NCBI RefSeq assembly: GCF_026248825.1
Contig: NZ_CP110973.1
Location: 3,057,001 to 3,121,000 of the forward strand
DNA length: 64,000 nt
Direction: 5' to 3'
Source of the DNA: Larkinella insperata
Lineage (GTDB): Bacteria; Bacteroidota; Bacteroidia; Cytophagales; Spirosomataceae
Part shown: positions 24,805-32,811 of the stretch, one piece after another
Numbering within the stretch: position 1 is the stretch's first letter
Layout: every line of letters begins with the position of its first letter
Position numbers and translations under genes: made by a program
Notes under the pieces: model-generated
Database searches by the model: none
What the model was told of the DNA's origin: nothing
What the model saw: the letters and a program-made list of their open reading frames with translations, nothing else

Positions 24805-25149
24805 ATGAAAATCATTAGCATTATCCTCATCGCGGTGTCGGCGTTTCTGAGTCTCAAACACGGCTGGGATGCGTTCCAGCCGGCCAACGCCGACCAGGCA
24901 AAAATGATGGCCGAGTTGGGCATCTCCAAAACCGCCATGCCGTTTTTCGGCGTATTTTCGATCCTTATTGGGTTGATGATACTTTTTCCGCAAACCTTTT
25001 TTCTGGGCAATCTTCTGAATGCCATCACCATTCTGTTGATCATGGCGCTGTCGTTACAGGCGGGAAACATCAAAATGGCGTTGATTGAAATCCCGTTTCT
25101 GGCTATGCCGCTGGTATTGATCGGGTTGAAGCATCCGTTAAACCAATAA
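24805..25149 (+). CDS. small four-helix membrane protein (DoxX-like)
   Basis: 114 residues, nearly all hydrophobic, with four predicted membrane helices. 'LGISKTAMPFFGVFSILIGL' resembles the second helix region of DoxX/DoxD-type proteins. No catalytic residues to see. Sits between an SDR and an AraC regulator with short gaps (11 and 10 bp), so it belongs to the same transcript. Function unknown. Confidence 0.65.
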   Translation: MKIISIILIAVSAFLSLKHGWDAFQPANADQAKMMAELGISKTAMPFFGVFSILIGLMILFPQTFFLGNLLNAITILLIMALSLQAGNIKMALIEIPFLAMPLVLIGLKHPLNQ

Positions 25150-25159
25150 GTTTGATCAA

Positions 25160-26068
25160 ATGGCTCATTCAAAACCGTATCGCATCAAATCCATCACGGA
25201 AATTCACCGGTTAATGGATCTTCCCAAGCCGCATCATCCGCTCATCGGTATGATCGACCTGAAAGGACTGAAAAACGACCCCAACCTAACTTCCGTTGTT
25301 TCTGACTTGTATGTTATATCGCTAAAAAGGGGCTGCGACAAACTCTTCTATGGGCAACAGCGGTATGATTTTGATGAAGGCTTAATGGCTTTCATCGCCC
25401 CCGGTCAGATTTTGCGGGGCGAAGCAAACGGGGTGCCTCACAAGCTCGACGGCTGGATGTTGTTTATTCATCCTGACTTTTTGTGGAACACGCCACTCGC
25501 CAAAAAAATCAGGCAATACGAGTATTTTGGTTATGCTTCCAACGAAGCTCTGTTTCTGTCCGACAAAGAAGAAACCCTCATCAACGGTATCGTCGACAAC
25601 ATCAAACAGGAGTACCACTCCACCATCGACAAATTCAGCCAGGATGTCATTATTGCCCAGCTGGAGGTTTTGCTGACCTACGCCCAACGCTTTTACGAAC
25701 GGCAGTTCATCACCCGCAAAATCACCAGCCACAAGGTGCTGGACCGGTTGGAAGAAGTACTGACGGATTATTTCAACAACGAAGATTTGGTGTCAAAAGG
25801 GCTGCCCACGGTTCGCTACATGGCCGACGCACTGCACATGTCCACCAAATATTTAAGCAGCTTACTCAAGCAGCTGACCGGGCAAACTACGCAGCAACTC
25901 ATTCACGAAAAGCTGATCGAGAAAGCCAAAGAAAAACTGTCCACCACCGACTTGTCCGTCAGCGAAATTGCCTACGAACTAGGCTTTGAGCATTCCCAGT
26001 CGTTCAATAAACTGTTCAAGGCGAAGACCCGGCAAAGCCCGCTGGAGTTCAGGCAGTCGTTTAACTAA
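25160..26068 (+). CDS. AraC-family transcriptional regulator
   Basis: 302 residues. The N-terminal part (1-190) is an AraC-type sensor domain found in many Bacteroidota regulators; the C-terminal ~100 residues hold two helix-turn-helix motifs ('RYMADALHMSTKYLSSLLKQ' and 'VSEIAYELGFEHSQSFNKLF'). It is the last gene after the SDR and the small membrane protein and likely regulates them. Ligand unknown. Confidence 0.9.
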   Translation: MAHSKPYRIKSITEIHRLMDLPKPHHPLIGMIDLKGLKNDPNLTSVVSDLYVISLKRGCDKLFYGQQRYDFDEGLMAFIAPGQILRGEANGVPHKLDGWMLFIHPDFLWNTPLAKKIRQYEYFGYASNEALFLSDKEETLINGIVDNIKQEYHSTIDKFSQDVIIAQLEVLLTYAQRFYERQFITRKITSHKVLDRLEEVLTDYFNNEDLVSKGLPTVRYMADALHMSTKYLSSLLKQLTGQTTQQLIHEKLIEKAKEKLSTTDLSVSEIAYELGFEHSQSFNKLFKAKTRQSPLEFRQSFN

Positions 26069-26069
26069 C

Positions 26070-26087
26070 CGGGCGCCGGAGCGCCCG
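26070..26087. terminator. GC-rich hairpin between convergent genes
   Basis: CGGGCGC-cgga-GCGCCCG, a perfect 7-bp stem with a 4-base loop, directly after the AraC stop and before the end of the convergent hexosaminidase gene. It has no good T-tract, so the terminator role is tentative. Confidence 0.45.
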
Positions 26088-26104
26088 ATTCGTACAATCC
26101 GGTA

Positions 26105-28387
26105 TTAGTGCGAAAACCAGCTATCGGGAATATCGGCGGGTTCCGACCCGTTCAGGCTGTATTTCAGCTTGAGCGTAAAGCCGCCCCCGCCCTCGATGAA
26201 GTCCGCTTCGAACGGGTGCGCCCCTTTCTGTAAGGCAACCTGCCCGCTTTTTTCAATGGGGAAATGGTTGCCGTCGTTATCAACCACCATCCGGTCGGCA
26301 ATGCGCAGAATACCGCCGTCGTCGCAGGTGTAGAAGAAGCTGTAAACGCCCGTTTCCGGAACGGTCAGGGAGCCGCGAAACTGAATGCCAAAGCTGGGCG
26401 CATTGACGGATTTCGGCACCACCACGTTGTTAATGGTATACGTACTGTCGGCGGTTTGCTGTTTCATCAGCTTGGTTTCCTTGAAGTATTTTTTGTAATA
26501 GTGGCACTGCAAACCGGCTTTGGGTGCAGCAACCGTTGCGGGCGTTGCGTAGGCTTGCTGCTGGTACCGAAGCGAGTACACATCCCCGCGCACCCCCGAG
26601 GGCGTGAAAGCCGCCACCCGAACGGTTTGCGGTTTCGAAATTTCCAGTCCGTCTTTCAGTTCGGGGGAACTGCTCTGGGGCTGCGAACCGTCGGTTGTGT
26701 ACCGCAGGGTGTAGCTGTGCAGCGGTTTTTTGATGCGCAGTGTGGCTTTATCGGCAAAAACGTTCTCTTCGGCAAAACCGGTCAGATCGGGCAGGCGGTA
26801 ATGAATGCCCATTTTTTCCATGCGCCCGTAATGCTGAAGCAGTCGTTGCTGGAACGATGCGTAGTTGGGGCGGGCCGTCCAGACCACTTCCGATAGCGCC
26901 GTCATGCGGGGCATGGCCATGTAGTCGGCCCGGTTTTCCGACGGAATGTATTCGGTCCAGATGTTGGCCTGAGCGCCCAGGAAGAGGTTCTTTTGCTGTG
27001 GGGTGATGCCTTCAGGAACGACGGCCAGGTTATACACGTTCTCGACCGACTGAATACCCGGAGGGCTGTCGAAGTACAGCGTGCTGACGGGCGTCATCAC
27101 CACCTTGTTGCCGTTGCGGGCGGCTTTCTGAGGAGCGTCTTTCACCCAACTGCGCCAGTACATCACCGTCGCCGAGGGCTTAAGACCGCCCTCGAGCGCG
27201 TCGTCCCAAACCAGCAATTTCTTTCCCTTCGACTGAACGTACGCTTCAATCCGGTGGACGAAGTAGCTTTGCAACTCTTCCACGTTTTTGATGCCTTCCC
27301 GTTTCATCAGTTCCTGACAGGCGGTGGATTGCGCCCAGGTGGTTTTTTCAACCTCGTCGGCCCCGATGTGGATGTAGGAACTCGGGAAGAGCCTCATTAC
27401 TTCGTTCAGGACAGTTTCCATGAACGTGTACGTGGGTTCGTTGCAGGGGCAAACGGGCACCGAAAACGTTTTTCCCATGCCCGGCTGGCCCGTACAGCTC
27501 AGAAATGGATACGCCTGAATGGCCGAACTCAGGTGGCCGGGCATGTCAATTTCGGGGATGATTTCGATGTGCCGGGCGGCCGCGTAGGCGATGAGCTTGC
27601 GCATCTGATCCTGCGTGTAAAAACCGCCGTATTGCGTCTGGCCGTTGTGCTGCCGCAGAAATTGCTTCGGTAAATCAAAGTCCGGGTTTTCGACGGCGCG
27701 TTTCAAAACGACCGAATCCTGGTTGTTGAAGGTTCGCCAGGCGCCTTCGGTCGTCAGTTTGGGATAGGCTTTGATTTCCAGCCGCCAGCCCTGGTCGTCG
27801 GTCAGGTGGAGGTGAAACGTATTAAACTTATAAAGCGCCAGCCGGTCGATGAATTTTTCTAAATAGTCGATGGAATAAAAATGGCGCGACACGTCGAGGT
27901 GCATCCCACGCCAGCCGTAAGCCGGGCCATCCTGAATCTGGACCGCCGGAAGAACCAGCGACGACACCGGTTTGGCACTTCGGCTCTCAAGGTCAACGGG
28001 CAGCAACTGGCGAATCGTCTGGATGGCGCGGAACATGCCGACGGGCTGTCCGGCCTTCAGCGTTACCTGTTGAGGAGTAATGGTCAGGACGTACGCTTCC
28101 GGATTGGTCAGGGTCGCATCGTGCTGCAGGACGATCCGGGTGCCCTTGCCGGTAGCGGGCAACGGTTTTCTCAGACCAGCCTGGAGCAAGGCCTGCAACT
28201 GCCGGCTTTCGTTCGCAAAACGGTTGTCCTGCACGATCAGGGCGGTTTGGGCCGTTACCGTAAACTGGCCCGCAGCGGGTGCAAGCGAAGTGGGGTAGGG
28301 AATGAGCGGGTAGCGTTGCGCGGGTTGTTGCGCATTCGCTGCCAGGACGGCCAGCCAAGCCGTCAGCACTAAGAAAAATCGGATCAT
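26105..28387 (-). CDS. secreted beta-N-acetylhexosaminidase (GH20) with C-terminal PA14 domain
   Basis: 760 residues from the ATG at 28387, which starts a clean signal peptide (MIRFFLVLTAWLAVLAANAQ); the open frame continues upstream but codes nothing recognisable. Order: GH20b N-terminal domain (about 25-150), GH20 barrel (155-500) with 'YGWRGMHLDVSRHF' and the catalytic Asp-Glu pair in 'IHIGADEVEKTTW' near residue 345, a short beta domain, and a PA14-type domain at 600-755 ('YSFFYTCDDGGILRIADR'). It releases terminal GlcNAc/GalNAc from glycans outside the cytoplasm; PA14 may bind sugar. With the nearby sialidases it could help trim host-type or exopolysaccharide glycans. Confidence 0.93.
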   Translation of the reverse strand: MIRFFLVLTAWLAVLAANAQQPAQRYPLIPYPTSLAPAAGQFTVTAQTALIVQDNRFANESRQLQALLQAGLRKPLPATGKGTRIVLQHDATLTNPEAYVLTITPQQVTLKAGQPVGMFRAIQTIRQLLPVDLESRSAKPVSSLVLPAVQIQDGPAYGWRGMHLDVSRHFYSIDYLEKFIDRLALYKFNTFHLHLTDDQGWRLEIKAYPKLTTEGAWRTFNNQDSVVLKRAVENPDFDLPKQFLRQHNGQTQYGGFYTQDQMRKLIAYAAARHIEIIPEIDMPGHLSSAIQAYPFLSCTGQPGMGKTFSVPVCPCNEPTYTFMETVLNEVMRLFPSSYIHIGADEVEKTTWAQSTACQELMKREGIKNVEELQSYFVHRIEAYVQSKGKKLLVWDDALEGGLKPSATVMYWRSWVKDAPQKAARNGNKVVMTPVSTLYFDSPPGIQSVENVYNLAVVPEGITPQQKNLFLGAQANIWTEYIPSENRADYMAMPRMTALSEVVWTARPNYASFQQRLLQHYGRMEKMGIHYRLPDLTGFAEENVFADKATLRIKKPLHSYTLRYTTDGSQPQSSSPELKDGLEISKPQTVRVAAFTPSGVRGDVYSLRYQQQAYATPATVAAPKAGLQCHYYKKYFKETKLMKQQTADSTYTINNVVVPKSVNAPSFGIQFRGSLTVPETGVYSFFYTCDDGGILRIADRMVVDNDGNHFPIEKSGQVALQKGAHPFEADFIEGGGGFTLKLKYSLNGSEPADIPDSWFSH

Positions 28388-28585
28388 AGGTCTTGATAAG
28401 TAACGACCGGTTAGGCAGGACAAGCTGCCGATTGACGCGCCATCTGGACTCATTCGGTGTAACGCCAACCCGTTTCGGACCGTAATATTACCCCGTGCAA
28501 CCCGCTTCTGCAAACGGGGAATGGTCATGCTTACCCCACCAATACCGCGTTGTCGGCGTTGAGCGGCCGGTTTCGGACTGCGGGG

Positions 28586-29074
28586 TTACTTGCTTTTCAA
28601 CCGGATCGGAACCCAGATTTCCTCCTCCGAATCCGGGTCATTGTTTCGGTATTTCTCGCCCAGTACTTCGAAATGTGGCCGGTCATCCAGAACGTATTCC
28701 GAGCTAGGCAGCCACGTTCCAAAAATGAATTGAAACGTTTCAGTAAATTCGCTCGAAGCGCCTTTGTACAGAAAAACCGCATACAAACCAGCGGGTAGGG
28801 TAAAAGTTTCCAGGCCCTCCGGCATGGAGTCAAAACCGGTTACTTCCACCAGCGCCCACTTCTCAAATTCCGTCGTTGGCGAAAACTTTGCGTAGGCCAG
28901 CGGTTTATCGTAAACCTGCAACGAGAGTAAATCCGCGGTGGCCGGGTTGATGATTTCTTTCCGACGGGGCATGAAACTCCGCCATAACTCACCGGTTCGG
29001 TCGTGGGCAAACGACATTCGCAGCCGTTGACCCACTAATTTCTTTTCGGGTAAGGTTTCTATTCGTGGGATCAT
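28586..29074 (-). CDS. GyrI-like / AraC effector-binding-domain protein
   Basis: 162 residues forming a single GyrI-like (SHV-fold) domain: 'PEKKLVGQRLRMSFAHDRTG' at the N-terminus, 'WALVEVTGFDSMPEGLETFT' in the middle and the C-terminal 'HFEVLGEKYRNNDPDSEEEI' with 'WVPI', where the conserved Glu of the ligand pocket lies. Such stand-alone proteins bind small hydrophobic cations, and some hydrolyse cyclopropanoid toxins. It follows the alpha/beta hydrolase gene by 12 bp. A frequent Bacteroidota family; ligand unknown. Confidence 0.85.
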   Translation of the reverse strand: MIPRIETLPEKKLVGQRLRMSFAHDRTGELWRSFMPRRKEIINPATADLLSLQVYDKPLAYAKFSPTTEFEKWALVEVTGFDSMPEGLETFTLPAGLYAVFLYKGASSEFTETFQFIFGTWLPSSEYVLDDRPHFEVLGEKYRNNDPDSEEEIWVPIRLKSK

Positions 29075-29086
29075 GTTTGTAAAGAC

Positions 29087-30376
29087 TCACGGTTTGGCGT
29101 GACGCATTTCGAGGCCCACCGACGTCCGGGGTTTGAAGCCCGTCCACGGTTCGGCGTCAGAGCTTTCGGGCAGCGCAAGGTATTTTGCGTAATCCATTCC
29201 TTTGAGGTGAATGCCCAGAAAAGCCGTGACAAAATGCTGGTTGATGTTGTTGATCCGGCGCTCGTTCCAGGCGGGTTCGGCGAAGTGCATGTAATCTTCG
29301 GACGCTTGGCCGGGTTTCAACGTGGCGGCTGGCGGTGGGTTCGGCGCAACATTATGGCGGGCATTGATGTAGGTCAGCAAATAGCGGTCGGCATTCACGG
29401 CCCCGTCGTAGATCGCTTTGACCCCTTTTTCGTACCCCGAAACGTCGTCTTTGCTGCCCGATACCAACAGCGTCGGGAGCTTCAACCCCGCCAGTCCTTC
29501 GGCATCCCAAACCCCGCGTTCCATGCCCCAGGGCGCAAACGCGACCACAGCTTTGATGCGCGGGTCCTGCGACGCTTTGTAGTCGGGGGCCGCCATCGTC
29601 CGGGTCTGTAAGGCCGGGCTACCGCCGGTCAGTTGCCCGAAAAATTTATTCGCCTGAGCACTGAATCCGGCCCCCGCCACGTTGAGAACTCCGTAGCCGC
29701 CCATTGAGTAACCGATCAGCGCGGTTTTGTCGGCATTGGCGAGTCCGGCCAGAAAATGGCCCGAATTCCTGGCACTCAGGCGGGCCAGTTCATCCAGGAC
29801 AAACAGGTCGTCGAGCGGGCGATTGAGCAGTGTGCTGGGAAAGCCGCCCAGGTCGCGGTAGGTCGATTCGGTATGGTCGATGGCCGCAACCACGTAGCCT
29901 TTGGATGCCAGATTTTCGGTGAGGTACGTCAGCAAAAGCCGTGAGCCGGGGTAGCCGTGCGAGACAATCACGAGCGGATAGGCCCCTGTGCCCGGGTCCG
30001 GCTGGGCATCGCGCAGCGCCCGGCCCGTAAACGTGAACGGAACCAGCGGACGTTTGGGGTCGTTGGCCCGGCCCAGCACTTCGTTGTACGTAACCAGCTG
30101 ATCGTTACCCGCCGGAATCCGGGCCGGGTACCAGACTTCAACCGTCAGCGGCCGGTCGTAAACCGGGCTTTTTCCGTCTTTGGTCCGCAGCACATCCACC
30201 TGCGCTTGATGGGTCAGCTTCAGCGTCCGGACGCCCACTCCGTAGGTGCCGCGGGGGGCCAGGTCCGGGGCGTCGGGCAACGGATCGCCGGGCAGAAAGG
30301 CGTCGGTGGTCTGGGCGTGGGCGGAACAACCGATGAGCAGAAAAAGAAAGAGCAACCGCAGGTTCAGGGTCAACAT
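29087..30376 (-). CDS. exported alpha/beta hydrolase (dienelactone/PAF-acetylhydrolase-like)
   Basis: 429 residues with a signal peptide (MLTLNLRLLFLFLLIGCSAHAQ). The nucleophile elbow is 'GYSMGGYGVLNV', the acid is in 'LLVSGSKDDVSG' and the base in 'INARHNVAPN', so the Ser-Asp-His triad is present. 'YPLVIVSHGYPGSRLLLTYL' forms the oxyanion region. Resembles exported esterases annotated as dienelactone hydrolase or platelet-activating-factor acetylhydrolase-like. Probably an ester hydrolase of periplasmic or outer-membrane lipids or xenobiotics; substrate unknown. In an operon with the GyrI-like gene. Confidence 0.85.
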   Translation of the reverse strand: MLTLNLRLLFLFLLIGCSAHAQTTDAFLPGDPLPDAPDLAPRGTYGVGVRTLKLTHQAQVDVLRTKDGKSPVYDRPLTVEVWYPARIPAGNDQLVTYNEVLGRANDPKRPLVPFTFTGRALRDAQPDPGTGAYPLVIVSHGYPGSRLLLTYLTENLASKGYVVAAIDHTESTYRDLGGFPSTLLNRPLDDLFVLDELARLSARNSGHFLAGLANADKTALIGYSMGGYGVLNVAGAGFSAQANKFFGQLTGGSPALQTRTMAAPDYKASQDPRIKAVVAFAPWGMERGVWDAEGLAGLKLPTLLVSGSKDDVSGYEKGVKAIYDGAVNADRYLLTYINARHNVAPNPPPAATLKPGQASEDYMHFAEPAWNERRINNINQHFVTAFLGIHLKGMDYAKYLALPESSDAEPWTGFKPRTSVGLEMRHAKP

Positions 30377-30487
30377 AGTGCGCGTAAAGGAGATTGGTCA
30401 AACGGCGTTCAAATTACAAATTGCGCGGAGTAAACGTACACGCAACCCCGCAAATCCGTACTTTAGCGGCCCGAAAAAGCACGCTGC

Positions 30488-30835
30488 ATGTATACTTTGT
30501 ACGCCATTCCAAATTGCGATACCGTGAAAAAAGCCCGTACCTGGCTGGCCGATCACAGTGTTGACTATCAGTTTCACGACTACAAAAAGCAGGGCATCGA
30601 CCGGCCCACGATTGAACACTGGCTGACGCAAAAGCCGTGGGAAGAACTCGTCAACCGCGCCGGAACCACCTGGAAAAAACTGCCCGATGCCGAAAAGCCC
30701 GCAGACGCTGAAGCCGCCATCGCACTGATGATGGAGAAACCGTCGGTGATTCGTCGTCCGATCATCGAAGCGAAGGGGAAAATAATTGCGCTGGGTTTTA
30801 AACCGGATGACTACGAAAATGTGTTCTCCAGGTAG
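30488..30835 (+). CDS. ArsC/Spx-family protein, YffB type
   Basis: 115 residues. The N-terminal 'YAIPNCDTVKKARTWL' holds the single cysteine of the YffB-like branch (C-D-T-V), unlike Spx (CxxC). 'DYKKQGID' and the C-terminal 'PSVIRRPIIEAKGKIIALGF' are conserved, the latter carrying the basic residues used by ArsC relatives. YffB-like proteins bind glutathione in other bacteria but their physiological role is unclear, and arsenate reduction is not implied. Same strand as the haemoglobin gene, 21 bp upstream of it. Confidence 0.88.
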   Translation: MYTLYAIPNCDTVKKARTWLADHSVDYQFHDYKKQGIDRPTIEHWLTQKPWEELVNRAGTTWKKLPDAEKPADAEAAIALMMEKPSVIRRPIIEAKGKIIALGFKPDDYENVFSR

Positions 30836-30856
30836 AGAATTTTTTTGCAATCCGGT

Positions 30857-31255
30857 ATGAGTAAACGAACGCTGGATTCACCGGAAGATATTCGTTTTCT
30901 GGTGGATTCGTTTTATGAGAAAGTGCAGGCCGATGATTTCATTGGCCCGGTTTTTACCGACGTTGCCCACGTTGACTGGGATAAACATTTGCCCAAAATG
31001 TACGCGTTCTGGGAAAACATCATCCTGGGCAACAACGCCTACCAGGGCCACCCGTTCCGGCCCCACCTGCTCATCAACCAGCAACATACGCTGACTCTCG
31101 ACCATTTTGAGCGCTGGCTGAAACTGTTTTCGGAAACGCTGACGGAGCATTTTGAAGGCACCAATGCCGAACTGACCCGGCAACGGGCCACGCAGATCGC
31201 GCTGGTCTGGAACAACAAGTTTCAGTACATCAACAACGATTCGTACATGGGCTAA
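30857..31255 (+). CDS. group III truncated haemoglobin
   Basis: 132 residues from the ATG at 30857 (a TTG four codons earlier is unlikely). 'LVDSFYEKVQADDFIGPVF' is the B/C helix region, with 'FYEKV' containing the conserved Tyr/Phe; 'YAFWENIILG' and 'HPFRPHLLI' carry the E-helix residues and proximal-side features of group III (TrHbP) globins. It likely binds heme and handles O2, NO or peroxide. It ends 3 bp before the stop of the convergent DUF2256 gene. Confidence 0.88.
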   Translation: MSKRTLDSPEDIRFLVDSFYEKVQADDFIGPVFTDVAHVDWDKHLPKMYAFWENIILGNNAYQGHPFRPHLLINQQHTLTLDHFERWLKLFSETLTEHFEGTNAELTRQRATQIALVWNNKFQYINNDSYMG

Positions 31256-31258
31256 TCC

Positions 31259-31402
31259 TCAGCCCGGCGACTGGTTTTTGTTGCGCCGACAGCGCTCACT
31301 GCAGTATTTCACCTCGTCCCAGACGGTTTCCCATTTCTTGCGCCAGCTGAACGGTTTTCCACAAACGGCGCAGACCTTGGTGGGTAAATGACCCTTTTTC
31401 AT
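31259..31402 (-). CDS. 47-residue DUF2256 zinc-ribbon-like protein
   Basis: Very short gene: MKKGHLPTKVCAVCGKPFSW at the N-terminus, then 'RKKWETVWDEVKYCSERCRR' and a short basic tail. The CxxC ... CxxxC pattern ('CAVC', 'CSERC') would bind one zinc, and the 'KVCxVCGxPFxWRKKWxxxW' pattern is typical of DUF2256. Its ATG overlaps the TGA of the upstream flavin reductase gene (ATGA, 31399-31402), so the two are translationally coupled. DUF2256 genes are often seen beside photolyase-related flavoproteins in other bacteria; here the flavoprotein partner is a flavin reductase. Function unknown. Confidence 0.82.
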   Translation of the reverse strand: MKKGHLPTKVCAVCGKPFSWRKKWETVWDEVKYCSERCRRNKNQSPG

Positions 31403-32046
31403 GTCAGATCGCCCGACGAAAAATCGGGCATGGTTTGCGGACGGGCGTACGGAAACTGGCCGATTTTGGTCAGTCTGTAGTAGGTGTTCAGGCCGGAAAT
31501 ACCGGCATCGTTAACGCGGCTTAGGTCAAAATGGCCCTCCTCATCAACGGCTTCGTCGGGCACAATCAGGTGTTCGATCTGACCGATGATCAGCATCGTT
31601 CCGTTGAGTTCAATCGGCAAACCCTGCAAGAACTTCATCCCCATTTTTAGCGAACTTTCCTTCACAAACGGGGCCTGAAAACCGGAGAGGTATTCTTCCG
31701 TTAAGTGGCACTGGTCAAATTCCGATTCCTCCCGTTTGAATTTAGCCGAGGTGTAGTGCGCCTGCTCGATGAAGTCCTCGTGAACGTGGTTGATGGTGTA
31801 GTAGCCGGTTTCGAGAATGTTTTCGTACGTATGCTGGCCCGCGTCACGCTCCGGCCGGAGCACAAAGCCCAACAGGGCCGGATTGCTTCCCAAATGAACA
31901 ACCGAGCTAAAAATCGCCAGGTTCGATTGCCCCTGGTTGGAAACCGTGCCAATCAGGTTCGCCGGTTTGATGCCGGTCACGGAGTTGATGATGTTGAGCC
32001 GACGGATCCGCTCGGTGTTGTCGAGGTCTTCTTTTGTCAAGTGCAT
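31399..32046 (-). CDS. flavin reductase-like protein (FMN-binding split barrel)
   Basis: 215 residues from the ATG at 32046 (MHLTKEDLDNTERIRRL); the frame upstream lacks family similarity. 'NIINSVTGIKPANLIGTVSN' and 'NLAIFSSVVHLGSNPALLGF' are the FMN phosphate/isoalloxazine-binding strands, followed by 'NILETGYYTINHVHEDF'. Members reduce flavins with NAD(P)H or act as flavin-dependent oxidoreductases. Cytosolic. It is translationally coupled to the DUF2256 gene downstream. Confidence 0.88.
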   Translation of the reverse strand: MHLTKEDLDNTERIRRLNIINSVTGIKPANLIGTVSNQGQSNLAIFSSVVHLGSNPALLGFVLRPERDAGQHTYENILETGYYTINHVHEDFIEQAHYTSAKFKREESEFDQCHLTEEYLSGFQAPFVKESSLKMGMKFLQGLPIELNGTMLIIGQIEHLIVPDEAVDEEGHFDLSRVNDAGISGLNTYYRLTKIGQFPYARPQTMPDFSSGDLT

Positions 32047-32214
32047 AATTTTTCGGGAAAACCGCGTTGGGGTCACAACACCAGCTACACGGCTTGATTC
32101 AACTGTTTTTGCATAACCCACCGTTGCCCCTTAAGGTTAGGAAATATTCCGTCTCTGTCGTCTTTTGCCCGATTTTTTGCGCCTTTTGACACCCCCAGTC
32201 CGGGCGGATTGGGG

Positions 32215-32222
32215 GAACTTTG
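32215..32222 (+). promoter_or_regulatory. possible -7 element of the 32245 gene
   Basis: GAACTTTG is one base from TAnnTTTG at the first position, 23 bases before the ATG at 32245; TTTTG at 32184-32188 is a possible but distant -33 element. Weak support. Confidence 0.3.
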
Positions 32223-32244
32223 CGCTGATAAACAACTAGATACT

Positions 32245-32811
32245 ATGAAATCGATCTTCTGCCTGGTAGCTGGTTTGTGGTTTATGGGCAGCCTGCCCGT
32301 CCAGGCCCAGCAACTGCGGGTGGCTTACTTCGGCGAGACCGTCACGCACTACGGGTTGAAAGTTGCCTACGAATACCCGCTCATATCCCGCGTTAAAATG
32401 GGCAATAACGCCCGCAAGGAATTTCTGATTACGCCCGGTCTGGCCGTCTACCATCATCCGCATAACCACGTCGGCGTTATTTTCTCGCCCGAACTGGCCT
32501 ACCAGCGAACGGGCCCGCGTGGGGGTGTTTTCGAAGTCAGTCTGTCCAATTCGTACCTCCGGTATTTTCTGGCCGGGCAAACGTTTGAAGTTGGTGAGAA
32601 TGGCGAGTTTCAGCGGGTCAGCATGGCGGGGCGCGGAGCGTATTTGCCCACGGTTTCGGTGGGTTTTGGCCGGGATTTAGCTGTTCGGAAAAACCGCTCG
32701 CTGGCCTGGTACGCCCGGCTGAACCTGATGCAGCAACGGCCGTACAACGCTTCCCAGCTTTACCGCTTTGGCATCGAATGTGGCATCCGAAAACCGTTGA
32801 AACGAAAATGA
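32245..32811 (+). CDS. exported protein, probably a small outer-membrane beta-barrel
   Basis: 188 residues from the ATG at 32245 with a clear signal peptide (MKSIFCLVAGLWFMGSLPVQ, cleavage after 'AQA' region). The mature part alternates polar and hydrophobic residues in short strands ('LKVAYEYPL', 'FLITPGLAVYHHPHNH', 'LSNSYLRYFLAG', 'LYRFGIECGI') and ends near an aromatic-rich strand, which fits an 8-stranded outer-membrane barrel. No named family recognised. Its TGA overlaps the ATG of the next gene (ATGA), so the two are coupled. Confidence 0.65.
   Translation: MKSIFCLVAGLWFMGSLPVQAQQLRVAYFGETVTHYGLKVAYEYPLISRVKMGNNARKEFLITPGLAVYHHPHNHVGVIFSPELAYQRTGPRGGVFEVSLSNSYLRYFLAGQTFEVGENGEFQRVSMAGRGAYLPTVSVGFGRDLAVRKNRSLAWYARLNLMQQRPYNASQLYRFGIECGIRKPLKRK

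Noticed and set aside
30488..30835. Calling the ArsC-family gene an arsenate reductase
   Set aside because: Its sequence is of the YffB/Spx-like branch, and no other ars genes are near.
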